Shown here piece after piece: positions 16,678 through 23,631 of a DNA stretch of 64,000 nt; positions within the stretch are counted from its first letter, which is position 1, and every line of letters starts with the position of its first letter. The translations under genes were made by a program, and so were the position numbers. Below the pieces are notes generated by a model. The model saw only the letters and a program-made list of their open reading frames with translations, made no database searches and was not told where the DNA came from. Source of the stretch: Occallatibacter sp. (GTDB taxonomy: Bacteria; Acidobacteriota; Terriglobia; Terriglobales; Acidobacteriaceae); NCBI GenBank assembly GCA_031296305.1, contig JARLFZ010000005.1:22236-86235 (forward strand). The letters run 5' to 3'.

Positions 16678-18142
16678 TCTGGATCGGCTTTTGCCCGTCG
16701 GGTTTGGGCACGAAGATATCCTGCCAGATCAGGCCGCACTCCTTGACCATCTGCATCGGATACTCGAGGCGGCCGAGCTCGGCTTCGGCGTTATTGGTGC
16801 CGAAAGAGAATTTGCAGCCGGCAGCCTTGGCCAATTTAAGAAATGCCGGGCTCGGAATCTTTCGGCGGTTGTTGATTTCGATGGCTACATCGTTGCGCAG
16901 GGCCGCGTCGATCACGCATTGCATTCGCGGCGGCGTCCACAGCGCGTCGTAATCCGCGGCAATCTGGTCGGGGATATAGGTCGCGTTGGCGTAGATGTCG
17001 ACAGGCTCGCGCATGATGCCCTCAATGCGCTTCACTAACATCTCCATGAACGCCTGCTTGTCGGTGATCACGCCGATCTCCTCGGGAATCCAGATCCTCA
17101 TGCGCTTGCCATTGTCATCGCTAAACGTCATCGCGTCGGTGAAGACGTAATCGAAGCGGGCGACGGATTCGGGCGAGACGAGAGTGCGCCACTCGCGGCC
17201 TTCTGCCTGCATGGCCACGAAGCAGGGTTGGCCCTTCATGCTTTCGAGATAGTCGCGAATGCTGGCGTCGTCGTGCACGGGGAAGCTGAGGCCGCAATTG
17301 ATAGCAATGCCGTAGCCGATGCCGACTCGCCGCGAGTTGGAGAGGGCCTGATCGAGCGTGAGCCCACCCTTGAGGTGGGTGTGGTAATCGACCACGGGAA
17401 TGTTGGCCGCGCCGAGACGGATGATGTCGCGATAGACGTCGTCGACTATTGGGCGCTCGTCGGAGAGCTGCGGGACGGCATCGGGCAGCGGGCGGACGCG
17501 AAGGTTGCGGAAGAATGTTGCGCTCTGCGGGCTGCGCGCTTCGAGGGCGAATGTGCCATGGCTGATGCGGCAGTTGAAATCTGGGTTCGCTGAAAATGGC
17601 TCGTTCGGCTCGATGTAATCGACGACAAGCATGTTGTTGATGCGGACCTGTACCTGCTTTTGACGGACGAGAATACTCAGAGTGAACCATTCGTTGTCGA
17701 GGATGAATTGTTTCCAGACATGCCGCACGCCCATGAGCGAGCCGGTTTTTCTGCGTTGGATGAAGCCGTTCGGACCGCGTGCGTCATTGGCCAACAGCAC
17801 CTGAAATCCCGGAGAGGGTGAGGTCGACGGACGGGCTTTGGTGTGAAAGCAGATGGCGGACTCCGCGCCCGGCTGCAACATCACTTCCGCGCCGAATTCG
17901 AAGTTCGTGAAATTCGCTTGGCCGGAAGAACCGGTATAGAGGAGGCGCGCATTCGCGCCGCGGACGGATATTTGACCGTTGGTTGCGCTGAACGCATCCG
18001 CGCGCTCGTGGGCCCGCCAGCCGTGCAGAGAGGTACCGTCGAAGAGCGAGATCCAGTCCGTCGATTCGGCGGGAAGGGAACGGATCGCTGCCGGGGCAGC
18101 GAGAAGTAGCGCCAATGCATCGCGTCGCGAGATAGTGGGCAT
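16667..18142 (-). CDS. Tat-exported DUF1080 (3-keto-disaccharide hydrolase-like) fused to PHP-type hydrolase domain
   Basis: This 491-aa two-domain secreted protein starts with a twin-arginine signal (SRRDALALLLAAP). Residues about 30-225 form a DUF1080/PF06439 concanavalin-like domain (WISLFDGTSLHGW), a family associated with 3-keto-glycoside cleavage. Residues about 230-490 look like a PHP or amidohydrolase metal-binding domain (VVDYHTHLKGG, later VAIEINNRRKIPSPAF and FSFGTNNAEAE). I place the start at ATG 18142 rather than 18160, because AAAGGAG lies just before it. It follows the MFS gene by 20 bases, in one unit with the LacD-type aldolase. A periplasmic role in opening a glycoside is inferred. 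The fusion itself is unusual. Confidence 0.75.
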   Translation of the reverse strand: MPTISRRDALALLLAAPAAIRSLPAESTDWISLFDGTSLHGWRAHERADAFSATNGQISVRGANARLLYTGSSGQANFTNFEFGAEVMLQPGAESAICFHTKARPSTSPSPGFQVLLANDARGPNGFIQRRKTGSLMGVRHVWKQFILDNEWFTLSILVRQKQVQVRINNMLVVDYIEPNEPFSANPDFNCRISHGTFALEARSPQSATFFRNLRVRPLPDAVPQLSDERPIVDDVYRDIIRLGAANIPVVDYHTHLKGGLTLDQALSNSRRVGIGYGIAINCGLSFPVHDDASIRDYLESMKGQPCFVAMQAEGREWRTLVSPESVARFDYVFTDAMTFSDDNGKRMRIWIPEEIGVITDKQAFMEMLVKRIEGIMREPVDIYANATYIPDQIAADYDALWTPPRMQCVIDAALRNDVAIEINNRRKIPSPAFLKLAKAAGCKFSFGTNNAEAELGRLEYPMQMVKECGLIWQDIFVPKPDGQKPIQIRK

Positions 18143-18162
18143 GGACTCCTTTCGTGCCAAGA

Positions 18163-19434
18163 CTATGCCGCGGCGGTGGCGGGCTGATCGAGTGTGCGAT
18201 ATTTGCGGCCGACGGCGAAGAGGGCAAACGTGCCTGCAAGAGGCATGAGCCCGACCAGCAGAAAGACCGGCGTGTAGGAGAAGCGGTCGATGAGAATGCC
18301 CGTGAGCAACGGAAACAATGCGCCGCTCAAGTCTCCGGCAATACCCATCAGCCCTGCGGCGCGGCCCACCTGGTGCTCGGGAAACAGATCGGTGACGGCC
18401 GCGAACATATGCGCGGAGAGAAAATTGTCAGCTGCAATGGTCACGGAGAGCAGGGTCATGACCAGACCGATGCCGCGAAGAAAAGGCACGCCCAGGCTGA
18501 GCAAGCAGACGAGCGCGCTGCCATACATCAGGATCCGCCGCGTATTGCGCACCGAGAATCCGCGACGAATCATCGCACCCGCTGCCCACCCTCCCGCGAT
18601 GCCGCCGACGTCGCCCATCAGAAACGGAATCCATGCGACGATTCCAATCTGCACCATGGTCATGTGGCGCGCGCTGAAAAGATAGATGGGCGTCCAGTAC
18701 CAGTAGAACTGCATGACAGGTCCAACAAAGAAGCGGCAAAGGATGACAGCCCATGTGGAAGAGTTGCTGAGGAGCTCGCGTGCGGAGATCGAAGGCTGCC
18801 CGGCCGGCGCCGTCGATTTCGGCTCCTTGCCGTACATGAAATACCAGGTGGGAATCCAAAGGAACCCGGCAATCGCGGGCACGATGAACGCAACGCGGAA
18901 ACCATAATGCTGGAGGAGGTACACCATGACCGGTACGGCGAGAGTTGCGCCAATGACGCTGCCGCCGTTGAAGATGCCGATGGCGAGAGTGCGGTCTTTC
19001 TTCTCAAATAGCCGCGTGATGGTCTTGACCCCACCCGTGTAGGTGCCGCACTCGCCAGTGCCTTTCCAGTATTGCGAGAGGCCGAGCGACAGTCCCGAGC
19101 CCGCGAGCGCAAACGAGGCGGTCGCGGTCGACCACCATGCGATGGCAGCCGTGAGCCCGAGGCGAGCGCCCAGGCGATCCATGAGATAGCCCATGGGGAA
19201 TTCGCCGGTCATCATGCCGAAGCCGAGCGCGGAGACGATTCTTCCGTAGGCGGCGTTGGTGAGATGGAAAACCGTGCGCAGCACAGGTGCCATGACCGAA
19301 AGCGCCAGGCGGGCGATGAACATGATGACGGTGAGAAAGAAAAGCAGGCAGAGAATGAGCCAGGCACGCGCCCTTCTGGAACGCTCGAGTGCTTGTCCGC
19401 TCTCGGTCTGGATGATCTCTTCAGCGTGCGGCAA
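18163..19434 (-). CDS. MFS transporter, anion:cation symporter (ExuT-like) family
   Basis: This 423-aa protein has twelve predicted membrane segments and the look of the ACS branch of the major facilitator superfamily, which imports hexuronates, galactonate and other organic anions. The loop after helix 2 reads MGYLMDRLGARLG, a variant of the MFS GxxxDRxGRR motif. The start codon is TTG at 19434, supported by GGAGG four bases before it. It lies 43 bases after the aldolase gene in the same direction. An acidic sugar such as sulfoquinovose or sulfolactate would be a fitting cargo. That is inference from location only. Confidence 0.85.
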   Translation of the reverse strand: MPHAEEIIQTESGQALERSRRARAWLILCLLFFLTVIMFIARLALSVMAPVLRTVFHLTNAAYGRIVSALGFGMMTGEFPMGYLMDRLGARLGLTAAIAWWSTATASFALAGSGLSLGLSQYWKGTGECGTYTGGVKTITRLFEKKDRTLAIGIFNGGSVIGATLAVPVMVYLLQHYGFRVAFIVPAIAGFLWIPTWYFMYGKEPKSTAPAGQPSISARELLSNSSTWAVILCRFFVGPVMQFYWYWTPIYLFSARHMTMVQIGIVAWIPFLMGDVGGIAGGWAAGAMIRRGFSVRNTRRILMYGSALVCLLSLGVPFLRGIGLVMTLLSVTIAADNFLSAHMFAAVTDLFPEHQVGRAAGLMGIAGDLSGALFPLLTGILIDRFSYTPVFLLVGLMPLAGTFALFAVGRKYRTLDQPATAAA

Positions 19435-19477
19435 ACTGCCTCCGGGCCCTAACTGCTATGCGAGACGACGTGCGTCC

Positions 19478-20479
19478 TCAGCCTTGCAGGCCGCGCGCCT
19501 CATGCCAAGGATACGCGGACTCGAGCACTTTGTTGATTTCTTTGACATTGTGCAGGCCCGTGGTGTTCAACCACTCTTCAAGCGCGGAGGCGCCGCCTTT
19601 GACGAAGACGGGAACACCGTCTTGCCAGGTGGCCCGGCCGGCTAGCACACCGTGAAACTGCGCGCCGCTTTCAACTGCCAACTCCAGCGTCTCAAGAAAA
19701 ACCTGACTGCTGACGCCAGCGGAAAGGAAAATGATTGGTTTGCCGGTGAACGCCGCCTCGGCGCGAATGAACTCCATTGCATCAGCGCGCGTGTGGAGCT
19801 TCTGGCCATTGAAAGCCCTGGTCCCTTCGACATGGGCTATTTGCATGGGGACTTCGATCTTCAGCACGTCTGCGCCGTAGCGCTCCCTGCTGAACTCTTC
19901 CATGGATTTGAGGATAATCTCCGGCTTGCGGCGCGCGTATTCGATGCTCTTCTCGCCTTCGCCATGCACGTCATAGGGAAGGAACTCGAGAAAAAATGGA
20001 ATGTCGACAGCCTTGCACTCGGCGCCGATGCGCTCGACCCACGCCCGCTTGCGATCGTTGACCCAATCTTTTTCAAAGGGATTGTAATAGACGAGGATTT
20101 TGACGGCGTTGGCGCCCGCTTCCTTGATGCGCAGCGCCGACCAGCCCTCAAACAGCGAAGGCAGCCGCTCCGGCTTGTCGGGACTGTATCCCGCGTGTTC
20201 GTAGGCGAGCAGCAGGCCTTTGCCATGGATGTGCTTAGTGGCCTCAAGGCCATACTCGATATCGAGCAGAATGGACGAGGCCTCTTTGGTCAAGGTCTGC
20301 GCAACCAGGGTTTTGAACTCCGACACCATCTCGGATGGCGGCTCACTGCCTCCCAGTTCCCTTGCCAACATGTTCCGGAGCAGCCCACGTTGATCCATGG
20401 CCAATGCGGCGATCACACCCCGGCTATCGGAGACGGCGTTCAAGCCGGCAATCTTACCCGGCGTCAATTTGATTGGCAT
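19478..20479 (-). CDS. Class I aldolase, tagatose-1,6-bisphosphate aldolase (LacD) family
   Basis: This 333-aa class I aldolase of the LacD/YihT group cleaves ketose (bis)phosphates into C3 fragments. The Schiff-base lysine lies in ADVLKIEVP, the start of the barrel reads ALAMDQRG, and the phosphate-site block is LSAGVSS...GVLAGRATW. Length matches LacD (about 326 aa); YihT, the sulfofructose-1-phosphate aldolase of E. coli, is a shorter member of the same superfamily. LacD enzymes also split fructose 1,6-bisphosphate. With the transaldolase and PFK this could recycle glyceraldehyde 3-phosphate; alternatively it may act on sulfofructose 1-phosphate. It is first in a unit with the MFS and DUF1080 genes. 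Confidence 0.82.
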   Translation of the reverse strand: MPIKLTPGKIAGLNAVSDSRGVIAALAMDQRGLLRNMLARELGGSEPPSEMVSEFKTLVAQTLTKEASSILLDIEYGLEATKHIHGKGLLLAYEHAGYSPDKPERLPSLFEGWSALRIKEAGANAVKILVYYNPFEKDWVNDRKRAWVERIGAECKAVDIPFFLEFLPYDVHGEGEKSIEYARRKPEIILKSMEEFSRERYGADVLKIEVPMQIAHVEGTRAFNGQKLHTRADAMEFIRAEAAFTGKPIIFLSAGVSSQVFLETLELAVESGAQFHGVLAGRATWQDGVPVFVKGGASALEEWLNTTGLHNVKEINKVLESAYPWHEARGLQG

Positions 20480-20587
20480 GTTCTTCCCCTACTTGGAGAT
20501 TCCCAGCACCCATGATGCGCCCGAGACTGACGCAGCGGCAACGCGCAAAGAATGCAGAGATCGGGTCTGATCCAACGAGTCGCAAGA

Positions 20588-20617
20588 ACTATATCGAACT
20601 GGATTTGGGAGTGTCAA
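20588..20617 (-). promoter_or_regulatory. Sigma70-like promoter for the aldolase-MFS-DUF1080 unit
   Basis: On the minus strand TTGACA (20617-20612), an 18-base spacer and TATAGT (20593-20588) lie about 110 bases before the aldolase start. The sequence immediately upstream (AATCGATGATAACTGATA on the plus strand, 20616-20633) is a weak version of the AATCWAT-N4-ATWGATT palindrome. Confidence 0.6.
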
Positions 20618-20796
20618 TCGATGATAACTGATAATCAATGATTTTAGGCGACTGCGGTTGTCGTAGGACAAGGCAGCATTGCTCGGAACGTTTGAACTCG
20701 ACGTCGAGCGCCGAATAGAACCAAGACCCATGAATTTGCTTAACATTCTGGCTGGGTTAAATTTCATAAATCATTGTATTAAAAGCTCTTACAAAA

Positions 20797-20814
20797 AATC
20801 TATTGAAATTGATT
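20797..20814. promoter_or_regulatory. Operator-like palindrome, site B (AATCWAT-N4-ATWGATT)
   Basis: The minus strand reads AATCAATTTCAATAGATT. All 14 non-spacer positions equal those of the sites at 7322-7339 and 41169-41186. It overlaps the -35 box of a plus-strand promoter at 20813-20842 and lies upstream of the minus-strand aldolase promoter. It could therefore control both directions. Confidence 0.65.
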
Positions 20815-20842
20815 GACAGAGGTTATGGTCTCTGCCTATACT
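20813..20842 (+). promoter_or_regulatory. Sigma70-like promoter reading towards 21466
   Basis: TTGACA (20813-20818), an 18-base spacer and TATACT (20837-20842). The nearest plus-strand gene starts more than 600 bases downstream, beyond the ncRNA candidate and a terminator. This promoter would make either a long leader or an early-terminated transcript. Confidence 0.5.
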
Positions 20843-21028
20843 TCGGCCCGAATCAGAGACCGTTGTTTTTTTGCCCAAAAATCAGACTGCAAAAACCTTT
20901 GAATTTGCAACGGGTTGTCACTTCGCCGGATTGATGCCGGTGTTTTTCGATCCAAATTTGCAAACGCGAATTTTGCGGGGTTCCGTGTCATTGCTATGAA
21001 GCAATCTGAGCAGAAAAACCGGCGGCGC

Positions 21029-21057
21029 TTGACAGGGCTGAATGCAGACCTTAGATT
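21029..21057 (+). promoter_or_regulatory. Sigma70-like promoter of candidate ncRNA
   Basis: A perfect TTGACA (21029-21034) is followed by exactly 17 bases and TAGATT (21052-21057). Start of transcription would be near 21064. No ribosome site or convincing ORF follows before the terminator at 21231-21266. Confidence 0.6.
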
Positions 21058-21063
21058 AGCCAT

Positions 21064-21268
21064 ACCCGGACGGGGGCAAGATGGATTTGCCAGCGCACGG
21101 GAAAATGTCCCAGGTCTACCAAGTGATGATTTCTGGATTCACTCCCGCGATGTGTATGTGTCGCTGTCTTTGCAGCGTCGTGCGGGCGTGTTCCACGGGA
21201 TAAACTCAGAAGCGAATTCTGTATTCCTGCAACCCACCCGCCACGAGGCGCGGTGGGTTTTTGTTTTT
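21064..21268 (+). ncRNA. Candidate structured non-coding RNA, about 200 nt, family not recognised
   Basis: Between a sigma70-type promoter and a strong intrinsic terminator lies a run of consecutive hairpins: GGCAA/TTGCC (21075-21091), GGGA/TCCC (21099-21111), AGTGA/TCACT (21122-21143), a nested pair CCCGC/GCGGG with CGCTG/CAGCG inside (21144-21186), and CAGAA-GCGAA-TTCTG (21207-21221). The 158-aa ORF crossing this region (20915-21391) has no recognisable protein features and runs into the tRNA-like sequence, so I treat it as spurious. I compared by eye with RNase P, SRP, tmRNA and 6S landmarks and found none. It could be an sRNA or a terminated leader of the 21466 unit. Confidence 0.5.
21231..21266 (+). 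terminator. Intrinsic terminator
   Basis: A nearly perfect stem AACCCACC-CGCC / GGCG-C-GGTGGGTT with loop ACGA (21231-21259) is followed by TTTTGTTTTTT. It would end the candidate ncRNA and also most transcription from 20813-20842. Confidence 0.8.
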
Positions 21269-21304
21269 TGGGGGGATTCCCTGAACGAGTCCGTTTTTTC
21301 CCGA

Positions 21305-21383
21305 GCACCGATGGCGAAGTGGCCAACGCGCCGGGTCGCAAAAAAAACCATGTTCGCGAGTTCGATTCCGGCCCGGGGCTCCA
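21305..21383 (+). pseudogene. Degenerate tRNA-Cys-like sequence
   Basis: The stretch keeps many tRNA landmarks in the right order: a three-pair D stem with GG in the loop, the triplet GCA in the anticodon loop, TGTTC as variable region, the T loop TTCGATT, a U discriminator and an encoded CCA (21381-21383). The acceptor stem has 5 of 7 pairs and the T stem 3 of 5. The anticodon stem is broken: only GGT/ACC can pair around a loop swollen by a run of eight A residues, and position 33 is C rather than U. This is most likely a decayed tRNA-Cys; an unusual functional tRNA is not excluded. Confidence 0.5.
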
Positions 21384-21465
21384 GTAATTGAGAGTTTCTG
21401 CTGCGCGCCAGGGAAGAATTCGAGGATCGGAACCACGACGCGTTGAGTAGGTATCAAGGAGATTC

Positions 21466-22368
21466 ATGGAAGGCAAGTCACGAAGACAGATTCTTCAGGC
21501 GATTGGGTCTCTTGGCGCTTATGGGGCGCTATTTCCGCTGGCCTCACGCGGCGCTTTTGCGCAATCCGGCCACGTGCCGGCGGGGATCCGGTTCGGAGTG
21601 CAGTTGAATGCATTTCCTATCGACCCGAAACGATTCGAGACCTTTGAAGCCACGCTCGAGCTGGTGAAGCAGATCGGGTATCAGGGATTTGAGGCGGGCT
21701 TCCGCTTTCTGAGCGAACAGTTCGCGGCGCCGGAAAAGGCGCGCCGCAGCATCGAGCAGACCGGCCTGACGTTTTTCGGCATTCATATATTTTTCCCCGA
21801 CAATCTCTACGACCAGACGACGCGCATTGCGGCTCCCTCCGTATACGAGCCCGTGGCGCGCGGTGGTGCGGCGCTGGGCGCGAAGCATCTGATCCTGAGT
21901 GGCGCGCCGGCCCAAAATGCCGATCAATTGAAGGCCAAGATTGAAGCCTTGAATACCGCAGGGCGATTTGCGCGCACCGCCGGTATTGCGGCTGCCTATC
22001 ACAATCACTGGTGGGAGTTCGAGTCGAAAGTTGGAGAAATCGAAGCGCTCTATTCGCAGACCGATCCCGAGCTCGTGCATTTTGTTCTCGACGCGGGACA
22101 TGCATTTCATGGCGGCGCCGACGTTCCGGCATTCATTCGCGCACACGCCAAGCGCATCATCGGATTCCATCTGCGCGATTTCAAGAACAACGATTATGTG
22201 GAGCTCGGCACAGGCGATTTCCCGCTCCATCAGGTCGCCGCCACCATCGAGCAGATCGGCTGGAAGGGTTGGGTGGAGAACGAAGAGGAACGCGCCGACC
22301 ATTCGCAGGGCGGCGAGAAAGTGATTGCTCCAGCTTTCAAGGCCATGAGGGAGGCATTTACATCGTGA
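21466..22368 (+). CDS. Exported sugar phosphate isomerase/epimerase-like TIM barrel protein
   Basis: This 300-aa xylose isomerase-like TIM barrel protein is related in fold to the 6326-7183 product. The N-terminus MEGKSRRQILQAIGSLGAYG carries a twin-arginine-like signal (SRRQI), so a periplasmic place is likely. Fold residues include AAYHNHWWEF, FVLDAGHAFHGG and GFHLRDFK, which are typical metal-site strands. Its stop overlaps the GTG start of the Gfo/Idh gene by four bases (GTGA), showing co-translation. Paired secreted isomerase and Gfo/Idh oxidoreductase suggest keto-sugar chemistry outside the cytoplasm. Substrate unknown. Confidence 0.85.
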   Translation: MEGKSRRQILQAIGSLGAYGALFPLASRGAFAQSGHVPAGIRFGVQLNAFPIDPKRFETFEATLELVKQIGYQGFEAGFRFLSEQFAAPEKARRSIEQTGLTFFGIHIFFPDNLYDQTTRIAAPSVYEPVARGGAALGAKHLILSGAPAQNADQLKAKIEALNTAGRFARTAGIAAAYHNHWWEFESKVGEIEALYSQTDPELVHFVLDAGHAFHGGADVPAFIRAHAKRIIGFHLRDFKNNDYVELGTGDFPLHQVAATIEQIGWKGWVENEEERADHSQGGEKVIAPAFKAMREAFTS

Positions 22369-23555
22369 ACCGCCGTGAATTTCTTTATACCGGAGCAGTA
22401 GCCGCCACAGCCGCCGCGCGCAGCATGGATGCGCGCGCCTACGCTGCCATTCCCGGCGCCAACGATCGTGTGGGCCTGGGAGTGATCGGTCTCGGTCGTC
22501 GCGGAACCATTGTCAGCGGCGGATTTGTTCAGGATCCCAGGGTCGAGATCCGGGCGCTGGCAGACATTTACGACAAGCAGGCAGCGGACTTTCAGGCCCG
22601 GTTCAAAGAGCATGTCGCACAGGCCCAAGTTTCAGTCGAGTACCAGAAGATGCTCGATCGCAAAGATGTGGATGCGGTGCTGGTTGCCACCCCGGACCAC
22701 TTGCATACGCAGATCGCCAAGGACACGCTGGGAGCCAACAAGCACACCTATCTGGAAAAACCGACCGTGCATCGCTGGAGCGAGCGCGAGACGCTGACGA
22801 AAGCCGCGGAGGCGAGTAAAGCCATTCTGCAATGCGGCACGCAGCAGCGCAGCGGCGCGCATTACCAGCGCGTGAAGCAGGAGATCTTCGACACGGGCAA
22901 GCTGGGTAACGTGATTTTTGTGCGCGCAGTTTGGAGCAATTTTCCCTGGCAGCGTCGCGTGATTCCCAATGTGCCCCAACCGGCAGGGCTGCGCTGGGAC
23001 CTGTTCCTGGGGCCGGCGCCGAAAGTTCCTTTTGAACTATCGCGGTACAGTTCGTGGCGGTCCTATCACGACTACGGCAATGGACTGCTCGCGGACATCC
23101 TTACCCATTGGGCAGATGTCGCGCAGTGGATGCTCGGCGACGACAAGCCCGAGACTGCGGCCGCGCTGGGCGGCGACTTCCAGCTCACGGGCGATCTCAC
23201 CAATCCCGACACGGTCAGCGCAGTGATCCGCTACAAAAACTGGAATCTCAACTTTGAGTCGTCCGTTCTCTCCATCCGCAATCCACGGCCTTCGGTCTTC
23301 TTTGAAGGTACTGAAGGGACGCTCGACCTGAGCCGTGAAGGATACACGCTTACTCCCAACAACGGCGCGACAACCCAGTTTGACTCAACACAGGATCTGG
23401 AGCGCGCACACACCGGAAACTTCATCGATGCCATTGTGAATGGCAGCAAGGTGAACGCACCGCTCGCAGCCGGACTGGCCGCCAGTGTGCCTGTCATGAT
23501 GGCGCTCCAGTCATATTGGTCGCGCAAGCTTTGTACGGCAGCAGAACTTTCGTAG
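22365..23555 (+). CDS. Tat-exported Gfo/Idh/MocA-family oxidoreductase
   Basis: This 396-aa NAD(P)-binding protein is of the Gfo/Idh/MocA fold. The twin-arginine signal is MNRREFLYTGAVAATAAA; the Rossmann motif is GVIGLGRRG and the catalytic-lysine block YLEKPTVH. The track ORF begins at 22011 in another gene; I choose GTG 22365, which overlaps the stop of the preceding isomerase. Family members act as sugar dehydrogenases or as NAD-dependent glycosidases (GH109 and related). A sulfoquinovosidase family with this fold has also been described, to my recollection. No GH31-type sulfoquinovosidase is in the window, so this protein is a candidate for releasing the sugar, as inference only. Confidence 0.82.
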   Translation: MNRREFLYTGAVAATAAARSMDARAYAAIPGANDRVGLGVIGLGRRGTIVSGGFVQDPRVEIRALADIYDKQAADFQARFKEHVAQAQVSVEYQKMLDRKDVDAVLVATPDHLHTQIAKDTLGANKHTYLEKPTVHRWSERETLTKAAEASKAILQCGTQQRSGAHYQRVKQEIFDTGKLGNVIFVRAVWSNFPWQRRVIPNVPQPAGLRWDLFLGPAPKVPFELSRYSSWRSYHDYGNGLLADILTHWADVAQWMLGDDKPETAAALGGDFQLTGDLTNPDTVSAVIRYKNWNLNFESSVLSIRNPRPSVFFEGTEGTLDLSREGYTLTPNNGATTQFDSTQDLERAHTGNFIDAIVNGSKVNAPLAAGLAASVPVMMALQSYWSRKLCTAAELS

Positions 23556-23631
23556 AGGTCCCGCATGGGGTTCAAGGCATGCGGAAATGACAACCGTTGA
23601 ATCAGGACACTTTCTCTCATGAAAGGACAGG

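Noticed and set aside
21064-21268. Identification of the ncRNA as 6S, tmRNA, SRP or RNase P RNA
   Set aside because: None of their diagnostic sequences could be found by eye, and the layout of separate hairpins does not match a single long 6S-type stem.
20915-21391. 158-aa ORF across the ncRNA candidate and tRNA-like sequence
   Set aside because: No ribosome site, no domain; it reads through a strong terminator hairpin and the tRNA-like element.
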